A stretch of DNA of 64,000 nt from Actinomyces glycerinitolerans (GCF_900098745.1 NZ_FQTT01000002.1:31538-95537); one strand, 5' to 3'; positions 15,645 to 26,013 are shown, numbered from the stretch's first letter. The notes: a model not told the origin generated them from the letters alone. Numbers and translations: made by a program.

Positions 15645-16871
15645 ATGCCCGTCATCGATTCCACCCCCACGCAGTCCTCCGACGCCGTGCGCGGCCCCGC
15701 CGTCGATCATTCCGGGTGTCGCACCGCGCCGATCCAGCACCACCCCACGTGGTCGGACTCCCCCAGCCCCTGGCGGCTCGACACCGTGCTGGCGCATGCG
15801 GGGACCGGCACCGACCCGGTCACCGGCGCCATTACGACGCCGATCCACCTGTCGACCGCATTCGGGCATCCGGGCCTGGGCGCCTCCACCGGCTACGACT
15901 ACACGCGCACCGCCTCCCCCACCCGCGACGTCCTGCAGGACGCCCTGGCACGGCTAGACGGCGGGGCGGCGGGCTTCGCCCTGGCCTCCGGCATGGCGGC
16001 GGTGCAGCTGACGGTCACCACGCTGGCGCCGTACGGCTCGCGGATCGTCGCCCTGGAGGACCTATACGGCGGCACCTACCGGTACCTGAAATATCTGGCC
16101 GACGACGGCGCCTACGAGGTGGACTTCGTGGTCGGCGAGGCCGGCCTGCGGGAGGCGCTGCGGCGGTCGGCCGCGCTGGTGCTGATTGAGACACCCACCA
16201 ACCCGATGATGACCGAGCTGGACATTGCGCGGGTGGCCGACTGGGCGCATGCGGCGGGGGCACTGCTGGCGGTCGACAACACCTTCTACACGCCGGTGAT
16301 CTGCCGGCCGTTGGAGTTGGGTGCAGACGTGGCCGTGTACTCGGCCACGAAGTACCTGGCCGGGCACAACGACGTCATGGCGGGCGCCGTCGTCGTGAAA
16401 GACCCGGCGCTGGGCGAGCGGCTCCAGTATCAGTCGAACACGACCGGGACGACGCTGGGCCCCTTCGACGCGTTCCTGCTGCTGCGCGGACTGAAGACGC
16501 TGTCGCTGCGCATGGAGCGCCACGAGACCAACGCCCGGAAGGTGGCCGACTTCCTGCGCGCCGACACGAGGGTGACGCGGGTGCTGTATCCGGGACGCTC
16601 GGGCATGGTGTCCTTCGAGCTGGCCGACGGCGTCGACGTGGCCGCATTCCTGGCGGCGGTGCGCGTGTTCACCTTCGCCGAGTCACTCGGCGGGGTGGAG
16701 TCGCTGGTGACGTGCCCGAGCGTGCAGACGCATGCGGACGTGCCGCCGGCCACCCGCGCCGCCTACGGGCTGACGGACCGGCTGCTGCGGCTGAGCGTCG
16801 GCATCGAGGACGCCGAGGATCTGGTGGCCGATCTGAAGCAGGCGCTGAACCTGGCCGACGCGACGGCGTGA
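15645..16871 (+). CDS. Cys/Met metabolism PLP-dependent enzyme (cystathionine gamma-synthase/lyase family)
   Basis: A 408-residue trans-sulfuration enzyme starting at ATG (MPVIDSTP); an in-frame ATG at 15576 falls inside a direct repeat and is less likely. Motifs: YDYTRTASPTRD near the N-terminus, ALASGMAAVQ, and the PLP-binding Lys236 in YSATKYLAGHND. It ends with the conserved LLRLSVGIEDAEDL. Whether it acts as gamma-synthase, gamma-lyase or O-acetylhomoserine sulfhydrylase cannot be settled from motifs. It is probably co-transcribed with the C-S lyase upstream. Confidence 0.88.
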   Translation: MPVIDSTPTQSSDAVRGPAVDHSGCRTAPIQHHPTWSDSPSPWRLDTVLAHAGTGTDPVTGAITTPIHLSTAFGHPGLGASTGYDYTRTASPTRDVLQDALARLDGGAAGFALASGMAAVQLTVTTLAPYGSRIVALEDLYGGTYRYLKYLADDGAYEVDFVVGEAGLREALRRSAALVLIETPTNPMMTELDIARVADWAHAAGALLAVDNTFYTPVICRPLELGADVAVYSATKYLAGHNDVMAGAVVVKDPALGERLQYQSNTTGTTLGPFDAFLLLRGLKTLSLRMERHETNARKVADFLRADTRVTRVLYPGRSGMVSFELADGVDVAAFLAAVRVFTFAESLGGVESLVTCPSVQTHADVPPATRAAYGLTDRLLRLSVGIEDAEDLVADLKQALNLADATA

Positions 16872-16956
16872 GTAGAGCAGCGAGGGCACTGACGGACGCA
16901 CCAAGTGCGGCCGAGGCCACAGGCTTGTTTGGTAACGGGTTAGCAACACGGCCGGG

Positions 16957-16962
16957 TAGGCT
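16957..16962 (+). promoter_or_regulatory. -10 element of the T7SS-like operon
   Basis: TAGGCT lies six bases upstream of the ATG at 16969, which has no Shine-Dalgarno sequence. This suggests a leaderless transcript starting at the ATG. No clear -35 box is visible. Confidence 0.45.
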
Positions 16963-16968
16963 GTCGTC

Positions 16969-17451
16969 ATGGATTCCAGCACAGGTCCGAGCTTCCCGAT
17001 GTCGGCCACAGCAGTATTGGCACAGAGGAAGCAAAGACAACGGGAGGCCGCCGCGGTTACGGCCACCGAGCAGTATCTGCCCCCGAGTCGTGGGCGCCAT
17101 GCCGCCGACCGGCCAGATCGACGGCCCTCGCGTGGCGGCCGGGCACCACGCGGCAAGAAGCCCGTTATCCCGCCCGTGCTCTACCTGCCCTCGACCGGCG
17201 CGCCGAACACCTACGGCGCCGAGATCGAGTTGCGCAAGACGAACGACGGGCGCATGGCACTGCTGGCCTACACGGCGCTGGATCGCCTGGCGGACTGCAT
17301 GGGGCCACACCAGCCCTGGGTGCTGTACCCGACCGAGAGACTGGGTGATCTGGAAGTCGTGGAGCACTACGACGTCATCTACCTGGACTTGCCGGTGCCA
17401 AAGGAGCTCTGGCGCACGGCGGTGAACACGGATCGGAGGTCGGCGCGATGA
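16969..17451 (+). CDS. SAV_915-like protein, first gene of T7SS-like operon
   Basis: A 160-residue soluble protein with a basic, low-complexity N-terminal third and a conserved C-terminal region with ALDRLADCMGPHQPWVL and YDVIYLDLPVP. This resembles the SAV_915/SseB-like proteins often found beside type VII secretion loci in actinobacteria; their biochemical role is unknown. It is first in a run of four genes joined by ATGA overlaps (17448, 17738, 18925), so expression of the set is tightly coupled. Confidence 0.55.
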   Translation: MDSSTGPSFPMSATAVLAQRKQRQREAAAVTATEQYLPPSRGRHAADRPDRRPSRGGRAPRGKKPVIPPVLYLPSTGAPNTYGAEIELRKTNDGRMALLAYTALDRLADCMGPHQPWVLYPTERLGDLEVVEHYDVIYLDLPVPKELWRTAVNTDRRSAR

Positions 17452-17741
17452 GCGAAGAGTTCCGGTTCGAGTACGACTCCGCGATCGACATTGCGGCAAG
17501 GTTTGCAACTGCCCAGGACGACCTGGAGGCCAACGCGCCGACCATGCCCTACTCGGTGGACGCCGGAGACGGCAGCACGTACATCACCAGCATGATCTCC
17601 CAGCTCGCGCAGGACGCCGGCACGCTGGCTTTGGCTGCTGAACTCGGCTACACCAACATGAAGAGCGCCATCAACCTGGTTTCCGGTGCCGACGACGACG
17701 TCGCACAGACCTTCCGCGACATGGAGGAGGACATGCCATGA
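17448..17741 (+). CDS. Small WXG100-superfamily-like protein
   Basis: A 97-residue helical protein of ESX-partner size, without signal peptide or membrane segment. No WXG motif is present, so assignment to the WXG100/EspC-like superfamily rests on length, predicted helix content and position directly before a larger effector-like gene. It overlaps both neighbours by four bases. A role as secretion partner or chaperone of the next protein is likely but inferred. Confidence 0.5.
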   Translation: MSEEFRFEYDSAIDIAARFATAQDDLEANAPTMPYSVDAGDGSTYITSMISQLAQDAGTLALAAELGYTNMKSAINLVSGADDDVAQTFRDMEEDMP

Positions 17742-18928
17742 GCACGGGTTTCCCTGTCGATAACGGAGACGGAGTCTGCACCGCCCAGATCGACACCACG
17801 ATCCCCGGGAGTGTGGAGTCGGTCGACAGCTCCGCCGACTGGCTAAAGCTGCTGCAGGACGGGTTCTGTGACGCGCGCACCATGTTCAGCAACGCTGCCA
17901 CGCTCACCAACGCAGACCTGTCGGGAGAGCTTGCTAGCGCGGTGGTTGCGTATTCGAACGACCTGTATGACGCCTGCGGCAATGCCTACGATCGCGCGAA
18001 GAACGCTGTAGACGTCATTAGGTCCTTCGCCGACCAGCTGGGTTGGCGCAAGGATGACATGGCCGAGCACCGCGAGACCGCGATAGCAGGAGGTCTGACA
18101 GTCGTAGGCAACGTCATTGTGGCACCGACCCCGGTGTCCAAGCCCGCCGACCTGGGAGATGGCGCCACCGCAGCCGAGAAGCAGGAGTGGACGACCGCGA
18201 ACGACGCCTACGAGGACTATCAGACCAAGAAGGCCCTCTTCGACGAGGTCAGCGAGGACGTCCAGGACACCTTTGACGAACTCGACGACTGGATCACCGA
18301 GCACCTCGTCACCGCAGAGTCCGACGCATTGGACAACGTCCTCATGGACGGGGTCAAGGAGATGGTGGAGAACGCCATCGGCGAAGGATTCGAAGCAGGA
18401 ACGCAAAACGTCTACTACAACAAGGCCACCGCGCTGTACGACGCCGCCGTCGCAGCGGCGACCGCGAAGGCGATCGAGCGCTCAGGCAACCCCGCTGTCA
18501 GATCCGGCAACAAGCCGCCCAGTCAGGACGCCGTAGACAGAAACCTGGGCCGTTCCCCTAAGGCTGACGCTGCCGAGCAAGTAGCCAAAACCGGGAAGAA
18601 GGTAGCCAAAGGCGTCGGCGTCTCCATCACTCTCGGATTCATTGGCATTGAGCTAGCGACAGGAGACTCGCCGTCCGAGGTACTGCTCCCGGCCGCCGCT
18701 TCGGCGGCGGCCGTAGTGCTCCTGCCTGCTAGCGCATCAATATTAGCCACAATTGCAGTCCCGGCAGTCGTCGCAACTGGCGTAGGTTACGCCTACAATA
18801 ACTATGTGCCATTGGAGATTCGCGGGAAGATAGACGAAGGTCTCAATGACCTCTGGGACTGGGGTGCGGACCGCGTGGATGACGCGACCGACTGGGTCTC
18901 CGACCAGTGGAACCGGATCTTCGGATGA
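17738..18928 (+). CDS. Putative T7SS effector with hydrophobic C-terminal segment
   Basis: A 396-residue protein without Sec signal. Residues 1-190 look like an LXG/WXG-type helical targeting region, 190-290 is a polar linker with an NPAVRSGNKPPSQDAVDR stretch, and residues about 292-358 are strongly hydrophobic and Gly/Ala-rich (two or three membrane-capable segments), ending in an amphipathic Trp/Asp-rich tail (DWGADRVDDATDWVSDQW). No enzymatic motif is recognised. It overlaps the small WXG-like gene and the first of three membrane-protein paralogues. The layout recalls the Staphylococcus aureus membrane-depolarising toxin TspA and its tandem immunity genes; the toxin role is inference. Confidence 0.55.
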   Translation: MSTGFPVDNGDGVCTAQIDTTIPGSVESVDSSADWLKLLQDGFCDARTMFSNAATLTNADLSGELASAVVAYSNDLYDACGNAYDRAKNAVDVIRSFADQLGWRKDDMAEHRETAIAGGLTVVGNVIVAPTPVSKPADLGDGATAAEKQEWTTANDAYEDYQTKKALFDEVSEDVQDTFDELDDWITEHLVTAESDALDNVLMDGVKEMVENAIGEGFEAGTQNVYYNKATALYDAAVAAATAKAIERSGNPAVRSGNKPPSQDAVDRNLGRSPKADAAEQVAKTGKKVAKGVGVSITLGFIGIELATGDSPSEVLLPAAASAAAVVLLPASASILATIAVPAVVATGVGYAYNNYVPLEIRGKIDEGLNDLWDWGADRVDDATDWVSDQWNRIFG

Positions 18929-19806
18929 GTTCTGCCAGTAATGCCTCCGGTTGGCTGCGACGCCGGAAGTATCCTCGCGTCATCACCTGCGATCAGGCAG
19001 ACATAGACAGAACCAAGGCTCCCTGGTGGGAGGCATTTACCTTGGCGGCGCTACTGCTCCTCTCATGGATGATGACGGCATGGCATAATAATGTGGCCTT
19101 GAGCATCGTATTTGGACTCGCCGGTTTGGCAATCGCATTGCACATTCCGGTTGCGGTCGATCATCGGTGGGCGTTGCGGCGGGCGCACGAGTACTGGCGG
19201 CATACCGAGGGCGCCACACTGTTCTTCCCAGACCGGAGCATCGCCATAGCCGAGTACGTGTTCTTCGGCATGGTGTTCCTGGCAGGCGTTGTGGGCATTG
19301 GCCTGGTGTGGTTCGTGCGGCTCACCCAGACACCGATCGGCTCCACCATGCGGGGCACCGTATTCTTCGCCTCGCTGTTCATCGCACTGGCCACCGCGTC
19401 CTGGCGTAAGACTCCTTTCACTCTGCGCCCCAGCCCGGCACTGGCCCTCACTCACGACGGCATCCACGTTTGGCCCGGTACCCGCCATGAGACCTTCATC
19501 TACTGGGAGCACCGGCCACAGGTCACCAAGGTGGTCGCCTACCAGCTGCTCCTAACCACCACCGCCAACGCCGTCATCACCTGTTACCTCCACGACCGCG
19601 AGTTCCCCATGGGAAGCCTCCCCATGGAATACAACCAGCTACGCCGCGTCGTAGAATTCTACGCCCGCCACCGCCGCCTACGCCACGAACTCGCCAAACC
19701 CGAGGGCCTCGAACGCGTCAAATCCCTCATGCAACACCCCGTATGGGAAGTCGAGCAACAACTACCCCCACCGACACCCAAACGACCACGCAGACACCGC
19801 AAGTGA
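18925..19806 (+). CDS. Four-helix membrane protein, paralogue 1 (candidate immunity protein)
   Basis: A 293-residue protein whose ATG overlaps the effector-like gene's stop (ATGA). Two hydrophobic pairs (about residues 37-77 and 110-155) suggest four membrane helices; the rest is a cytosolic-type C-terminal domain ending in the shared signature RHELAKPEGLERVK...EVEQQLPPP and a basic tail RRHRK. Two paralogues follow immediately. The family is unknown to me. Tight coupling to a membrane-active effector candidate suggests it protects the producer. Confidence 0.6.
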   Translation: MSSASNASGWLRRRKYPRVITCDQADIDRTKAPWWEAFTLAALLLLSWMMTAWHNNVALSIVFGLAGLAIALHIPVAVDHRWALRRAHEYWRHTEGATLFFPDRSIAIAEYVFFGMVFLAGVVGIGLVWFVRLTQTPIGSTMRGTVFFASLFIALATASWRKTPFTLRPSPALALTHDGIHVWPGTRHETFIYWEHRPQVTKVVAYQLLLTTTANAVITCYLHDREFPMGSLPMEYNQLRRVVEFYARHRRLRHELAKPEGLERVKSLMQHPVWEVEQQLPPPTPKRPRRHRK

Positions 19807-19872
19807 ACCAATGCGCCATATGACTCCAGCTTCACATCAGCCAACGCGTCGCCAGGGGGCACGGGCGCGGTT

Positions 19873-20727
19873 ATGAGCTGGCTGCACATAGTGCGTCATC
19901 GCGCAGAACGCACCACAGAGGAAGCACGCGCGAAGATCGTCAGCTGTGATGACGCCGATGACGTCTACGGTAAGGGTCTCCGTTCCACGCTGGCCATCAC
20001 ACTGCTCTACATCCTTAGCGCCTGGTTCTTCTTCGCAGTCTCCGCATTCGCACTCGGCGTAGTCTTCGCCGCCCTGGCGGTCTCCTCCGCCATGGCCGCT
20101 GCGCAGCTGGAGGACAAGTCAATGCTGCGCCGCAGTGCCTACGAGCACTGGTACCGGGACGACTCCGGCATCGTGATCAGGCCCTCATGGCACCTGCTCG
20201 CCTATGACTGGTTCGCAACCACAATCTCGATTGTCGGTATCGGCGTCGGTGCGGTGCTGCCATGGTTCATCCCCCAGGAACGGATCGGCGGCGTCGGCAG
20301 CAGTGCCGTCGCACTGCTGATACTTCATGCAGTGATCTCCGGACTGAGTCGACGACCGTTCGGACTGCCCACCGGTCCCGCCATCATCCTAAGCTGCAAC
20401 GGCATACACCTATTGCCAGGCCAGCGCTACGAGGCCTGGATCCCCTGGAACGAGCGCCCGCGGGAGGCCGGTGTACAGAACGGGACATTGCTGATCACCA
20501 CGCGCGACCGATACACCATCATCTTCCCGGTCAGCTATCTATACCCCGGCTGCGCCCAGATCAGCCGCGTCCTGGAATTCTACAGCACCCACGCGTCCCT
20601 CCGCCACGAACTCGCCAAACCCGAAGGCCTCGAACGCGTCAAATTCCTCATGCAACACACCGTCCAGGAAGTCGAACAGCAACTACCCCCACCGGCGCCC
20701 AGACGCCCACGCAGACACCGCAAGTGA
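19873..20727 (+). CDS. Four-helix membrane protein, paralogue 2
   Basis: 284 residues with the same topology and C-terminal signature as the gene before it (RHELAKPEGLERVK, EVEQQLPPPAPRRPRRHRK). The last ~150 bp are nearly identical in DNA to paralogue 1, and similarity continues past the stop codon (GTGAACCAATGC), while the N-terminal halves are quite different. That pattern fits tandem duplication followed by diversification of the membrane part. Function unknown; candidate immunity protein. Confidence 0.6.
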   Translation: MSWLHIVRHRAERTTEEARAKIVSCDDADDVYGKGLRSTLAITLLYILSAWFFFAVSAFALGVVFAALAVSSAMAAAQLEDKSMLRRSAYEHWYRDDSGIVIRPSWHLLAYDWFATTISIVGIGVGAVLPWFIPQERIGGVGSSAVALLILHAVISGLSRRPFGLPTGPAIILSCNGIHLLPGQRYEAWIPWNERPREAGVQNGTLLITTRDRYTIIFPVSYLYPGCAQISRVLEFYSTHASLRHELAKPEGLERVKFLMQHTVQEVEQQLPPPAPRRPRRHRK

Positions 20728-20836
20728 ACCAATGCACCACAATGTCAGTTAGACCACGGCAGCTACCCCCGGAGATCATCTACGTACACACTATTCCCGT
20801 TGACAACTGACAGTTGGACACGCGAAAGATAAGCAC

Positions 20837-21703
20837 ATGAGACCACGTAAGCCGGCCGTCGAAGGCGTTCTTCGCGGTAAGCAGCGCTACCGATATTCAA
20901 CAGTTCTGACCTTTGACCAGGTCGACCACCAGAACGACAGATGGCTACGGGCACATGCGGTATGTGCGGCACTTGGCATTCTCTCGGCTTGGATGGCCGC
21001 GAGTCTAGCCAGAGCATTCACCCTCGCCGTGTTTTCGGGTGTCAGTACTCTTTATTGCCTGACGTCCTGTATTTCAATACTGTCCGAGCGATCCGATCAC
21101 CTGTACGCTCATCATGAGTGGCGATCCGTGCCCGAGGGCGTGGAACTCACATCGATCAAGTCCTGGCACAGCCGGGCCTGCATGAACCTACCGAACTCAA
21201 TCATGATCGCCGGCTGCCTGATCACCCTCGCAATCCCATGGTTCGTCCCTTATCGAATCCCAGGCTCAATCGGATCATCCGTGGCCGCGATCAGCTCGTT
21301 GGCAATACTGGTATTCGGCCTACTTGACGAACCGCGGAAGCCGCGCACCCGCCCCGCAATACTGCTACAACCCGAGGGCATACTCGCCTGGCCCAACGAA
21401 CCCTACAGGTGCCGCATCCCATGGACCACCTTCCCGAAGGCAATGGTCATACGCCACTACGCACTAGACATAGTCACAAGCAAACGCCTGGAGTTCGTGA
21501 TCCCACTCAAACACCTCAACATCAGCGGCAGACAACTCGCCCGCGTCATCCAGTTCTACACCAAACACATCAACCTCCGCTACGAACTCACCACCCCCGA
21601 AGGCCTCAACCACGTCAAACTCCTCATGCACAACACCGTCCAGGTAGTCGAGCAACAGCTACCCCAACAACCGCCCAGATACCCACACCACCACCGTGAG
21701 TGA
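20837..21703 (+). CDS. Four-helix membrane protein, paralogue 3 (diverged)
   Basis: 288 residues, the most diverged of the three: the C-terminal signature is RYELTTPEGLNHVK...VVEQQLPQQ and the tail is HHHRE. Four hydrophobic stretches are retained. A TTGACA at 20800-20805 in the 109-bp gap before it might give it a separate promoter, though no clear -10 box is visible. It ends facing guaB1 on the other strand. Function unknown. Confidence 0.6.
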   Translation: MRPRKPAVEGVLRGKQRYRYSTVLTFDQVDHQNDRWLRAHAVCAALGILSAWMAASLARAFTLAVFSGVSTLYCLTSCISILSERSDHLYAHHEWRSVPEGVELTSIKSWHSRACMNLPNSIMIAGCLITLAIPWFVPYRIPGSIGSSVAAISSLAILVFGLLDEPRKPRTRPAILLQPEGILAWPNEPYRCRIPWTTFPKAMVIRHYALDIVTSKRLEFVIPLKHLNISGRQLARVIQFYTKHINLRYELTTPEGLNHVKLLMHNTVQVVEQQLPQQPPRYPHHHRE

Positions 21704-21736
21704 ACCGTGCATAACGATCCGCCCCGTCGGCTGTCA

Positions 21737-21775
21737 TATCGACCGCCCTCGGCACGTAAGATCAACCGACCTCGG
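21737..21775 (-). repeat. Intergenic CCGAGGTCGGT-N5-TTACG motif pair
   Basis: On the minus strand, CCGAGGTCGGTTGATCTTACG (21775-21755) is followed by a second, looser copy, CCGAGGGCGGTCGATAT. It lies between convergent genes. Confidence 0.55.
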
Positions 21776-21815
21776 CGGGCGGGGCGGGTCGGGTTGGGGT
21801 GGGTCTGGTTGGCAG

Positions 21816-23261
<1,446 letters not shown>

Positions 23262-23311
23262 TTAAGGATTCTACGGCGCAGCCCGGCCCGTGAGCGTGCC
23301 CGCGGGTGGCG

Positions 23312-23364
23312 AACGGCCCCTCACGGCCGTCTCGTCGCGAGCAACGAGGGGGTGAGGGGCCGTT
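23312..23364 (-). terminator. Hairpin downstream of aqpZ
   Basis: AACGGCCCCTCAC (23312-23324) and GTGAGGGGCCGTT (23352-23364) are a perfect 13-bp inverted repeat with a smaller CTCGT/ACGAG stem inside. It begins 36 bp after the aquaporin stop codon. No T-run is present. Confidence 0.6.
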
Positions 23365-23399
23365 ACCGCGCGGACCGGATGGTCGGCCGCGCGGGCCGG

Positions 23400-24131
23400 T
23401 CAGGCGTTCTGCTCGGGGTCCTTGCCGAGCAGGAAGGCGTAGCTGAAGCCGGCGATGGCCGCGCCCAGGAGCGGGGCGACGATGAACAGCCACAGCTGCC
23501 CGAGGGCGCCGTTGCCGGCCTCGAAGGCGACGGCGATGGAGCGGGCCGGGTTGACGGAGGCGTTGGTCACCGGGATGGAGACCAGCAGGATGAGCGTCAG
23601 GGTGGAGCCGATGGCCAGCGGGGCGAAGCCCTTGGGGGCGCGGGAGTCGGTGGAGCCGAGGATGACGATCAGGAAGATGGCGGTCATGACCAGCTCGCAG
23701 ATGAAGCCGGCGGCCATCGAGTAGCCGTGCGGGGAGTGCGCGCCGTAACCGTTGGCGGCGAACCCGTTGGCGGCCACGTCGAAGCTGTCGGAGCCGGAGG
23801 CGATGGCGTACAGCACGCCGCCGCCCACCAGGCCGGCGACGATCTGGATGCACCAGTAGGGCAGGACGTCCTTCCAGGCGAAGCGGCCGGCGACGGCCAG
23901 GCCCAGGGTGACGGCGGGGTTGAAATGGCCGCCCGAGACGGCGCCGACGGCGTAGGCCATGGTGGTCACGGCCAGGCCGAAGGCGAGGGCCACGCCGAGG
24001 TAGCCGATGCCGACGGGGAAGTCGGAGTCGGTGATGGCGGTGGCGGCGAGGACGGCGGAGCCGCAGCCGGCGAAGACGAGCCAGAACGTACCGAGGAACT
24101 CGGCGCCCAGACGCTTGGACAGGGGAGCCAT
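23400..24131 (-). CDS. aqpZ: Aquaporin Z-type water channel
   Basis: A 243-residue MIP-family channel with six membrane helices and both pore motifs: [11 protein letters not shown] and [11 protein letters not shown]. The residues around the second NPA and the AqpZ-like length favour a water-selective channel over a glycerol facilitator. ATG start behind GAAAGG. It stands alone, with its own hairpin terminator and a tRNA gene upstream. Confidence 0.92.
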   Translation of the reverse strand: MAPLSKRLGAEFLGTFWLVFAGCGSAVLAATAITDSDFPVGIGYLGVALAFGLAVTTMAYAVGAVSGGHFNPAVTLGLAVAGRFAWKDVLPYWCIQIVAGLVGGGVLYAIASGSDSFDVAANGFAANGYGAHSPHGYSMAAGFICELVMTAIFLIVILGSTDSRAPKGFAPLAIGSTLTLILLVSIPVTNASVNPARSIAVAFEAGNGALGQLWLFIVAPLLGAAIAGFSYAFLLGKDPEQNA

Positions 24132-24220
24132 TGATGGCCTTTCGTTGTTCGAATGCTGGATTCAGGCGGATCCGGCAATGTGGATGGGACAGGGACTACA
24201 CAGGGATAGCCAGGGACATG

Positions 24221-24264
24221 GAAAACGCCCCGCAGCACCGACTGTTCAGCCGATGACGGGGCGT
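24221..24264 (-). terminator. Rho-independent terminator of tRNA-Arg
   Basis: Reading the minus strand, an ACGCCCCG/CGGGGCGT stem is followed by TTTTC. It starts four bases beyond the tRNA 3' end. Confidence 0.8.
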
Positions 24265-24267
24265 CAG

Positions 24268-24340
24268 TGCGCCAGAAGGGACTCGAACCCCCAACCTTCT
24301 GATCCGTAGTCAGATGCTCTATCCATTGAGCTACTGGCGC
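24268..24340 (-). tRNA. tRNA-Arg (ACG)
   Basis: A 73-nt cloverleaf: acceptor GCGCCAG/CTGGCGC with discriminator A, anticodon loop CTACGGA in a TCTGA/TCAGA stem, and T-loop GTTCGAGTC. CCA is not encoded. Confidence 0.95.
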
Positions 24341-24542
24341 AATCCGGTTCGGACAACCCGGAACATTACTCGGCGATCCGGGAGGCCACAAATCCTCGGG
24401 CCGTGAGCCTGGGCACAGCCGCGGCCGACCAGCCACGCTCGCAGTCGGCGGGGGGTATCGCGCCCCGCCGGAGGCGACTGAGAGGGGCGGGCGACTCCCA
24501 CGGCCGCGGCGCCGTCGGCGGGCGTGGCGATGGCCGGGGCGT

Positions 24543-25202
24543 TCACTGCTCGCGACTTCGGCGTAATGCCGCGGCCCACTGAAGGCAGCGCGATTTGACC
24601 TCTTCGAGCTGTTCCGGAGTGACACCGTACCGGCGGACATCCAACGGCGTCACACGATTGACCGCTTCCAGCTGACGAGCAAACATGTCGATGTCGAAGC
24701 CAGGATCACGCTCGGCCGCGGCGTCCACGAGCACGCCGTCGGCAAACTCCCCCGACCTGCGGATGCCGTCAACGTCAAGAAAATCACGCGGTTCGCCCCG
24801 GGAATACAGGGCGTCGATCTTACTGGCCACCGCGTCCCTCAGGCTGAGCACAGGTCCGATGGCGAAGGGCACGGGATCGTTCTCTCTCCAATCCACCCCC
24901 AGATCAAGTTCAACTTGCGCCCCGCCGTGAACGCTAACCCGTAACCTTGCGAACTGCGGTGACCGACGGACCTCGTCAACGCCGTAGCCACGCCTGTGTA
25001 ACTCACCCACGACCTGCTTTACAGCTCGGTCGAACTCCACTGGGTCCTGCATCGTCGTGAACAGATCAACATCCTCTGTCGGCCGCTCGATCACCCCGTG
25101 CTCACGAATGGCACCAGAGCCCGCCAGCACGAAGCCAGCCCCGGCTAGCGTGGTCAAAGCAATATGCGCGACTTCCCGCTGCACGTCCCGCTCTACGCTC
25201 AT
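24543..25202 (-). CDS. AbiEii-like nucleotidyltransferase toxin
   Basis: A 219-residue protein with the minimal nucleotidyltransferase pattern LAGSGAIREH...TEDVDLF (the Gly-Ser loop followed by the metal-binding DVD) and a third acidic site in VELDLGVDW. Proteins of the AbiEii/AbiGii family act as toxins in type IV toxin-antitoxin or phage-abortive systems by nucleotidyl transfer. It overlaps its upstream partner (ends 25199) by four bases. A damaged second copy lies at 34554-35010. The gene pair sits between tRNA genes, a common integration setting. Confidence 0.65.
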   Translation of the reverse strand: MSVERDVQREVAHIALTTLAGAGFVLAGSGAIREHGVIERPTEDVDLFTTMQDPVEFDRAVKQVVGELHRRGYGVDEVRRSPQFARLRVSVHGGAQVELDLGVDWRENDPVPFAIGPVLSLRDAVASKIDALYSRGEPRDFLDVDGIRRSGEFADGVLVDAAAERDPGFDIDMFARQLEAVNRVTPLDVRRYGVTPEQLEEVKSRCLQWAAALRRSREQ

Positions 25203-25567
25203 GCGCTCTTCCCACCTCCGAGCTGCGGGAACCGAACCTCCCAGAGCTCGCGTGCACGCCTAGGCAGCAGCAGTTCCGACCAAACCGACACGAGCCGATC
25301 CCGGTTGAGGATGGCAACCTGATCGGCAACAGTTCCCTCGGCTATGGCAACCCGGTAGGCCAGGTTCACGCCGCCGTCCTCATCTAAGTCCACATGACCG
25401 CCGCCGGGCGCCCATAGCAGAGCGTGAGGCAAGTCGATGCTGCCGCTTGCCGGCCCGCGCAGATCATCCAAGCTGTCGGGAACCGCATAGGGCTTGACGT
25501 CACCAAAAAGCACGCGGCGTGACGACCCAGAAGCACCGCGCGCTTCGATGTGCGTGGTCCTGCTCAT
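25199..25567 (-). CDS. Partner (candidate antitoxin) of the AbiEii-like toxin
   Basis: A 122-residue protein of unrecognised family; start ATG (MSRTTHIEA) behind GGGGGTG. Conserved parts, judged by comparison with the truncated second copy at 34249: DVKPYAVPDSLDDLRGP, DLPHAL, NRDRLVSVWSELLLP and RARELWEVRFPQL. No helix-turn-helix is obvious, so it differs from the usual AbiEi antitoxin. Its four-base overlap with the toxin-like gene and the co-duplication of the pair support a functional unit. Confidence 0.55.
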   Translation of the reverse strand: MSRTTHIEARGASGSSRRVLFGDVKPYAVPDSLDDLRGPASGSIDLPHALLWAPGGGHVDLDEDGGVNLAYRVAIAEGTVADQVAILNRDRLVSVWSELLLPRRARELWEVRFPQLGGGKSA

Positions 25568-25609
25568 CACACCCCCGTTCCGAGGCACCCGTATGGGCAC
25601 GGGCGGTGG

Positions 25610-25696
25610 CGGAGATGGGGAGATTCGAACTCCCGAGGGGTTTTATCCCCAACCTTCTTAGCAGGAAGGCGCACTAGGCCACTATGCGACATCTCC
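25610..25696 (-). tRNA. tRNA-Ser (GCT)
   Basis: Type II tRNA with a long variable arm: acceptor GGAGATG/CATCTCC, anticodon loop CTGCTAA, discriminator G. CCA is encoded directly after (25607-25609). Confidence 0.93.
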
Positions 25697-25803
25697 AGTT
25701 GCCGGATCGGCCCAATGAGCCTACCCCAGCGCACGCGCAGAGGCAACGACCCGCCGTGGAGCCCCGCGGAGCGCCGTCGGCGACGGCTTACCCACACCCG
25801 TGG

Positions 25804-25889
25804 CGGAGAGGGAGGGATTCGAACCCCCGGTGCGCTAGGCGCACAGCGGTTTTCAAGACCGCCACATTCGGCCGCTCTGTCACCTCTCC
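25804..25889 (-). tRNA. tRNA-Ser (TGA)
   Basis: Type II tRNA: acceptor GGAGAGG/CCTCTCC, anticodon loop CTTGAAA in a GCGGT/ACCGC stem, variable arm TGCGC...GCGCA. CCA is encoded (25801-25803). Confidence 0.93.
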
Positions 25890-26013
25890 AGGTACGTGCC
25901 GAAACCCTACCACCCCGCACCACCCATCGCAGCGCGCGGTTCAGGCCATAACGCTAGTCACAAAACAGGACCTTCGTCCCCTGTACACCACATCGCCAGA
26001 TCAGTATCGTTGC

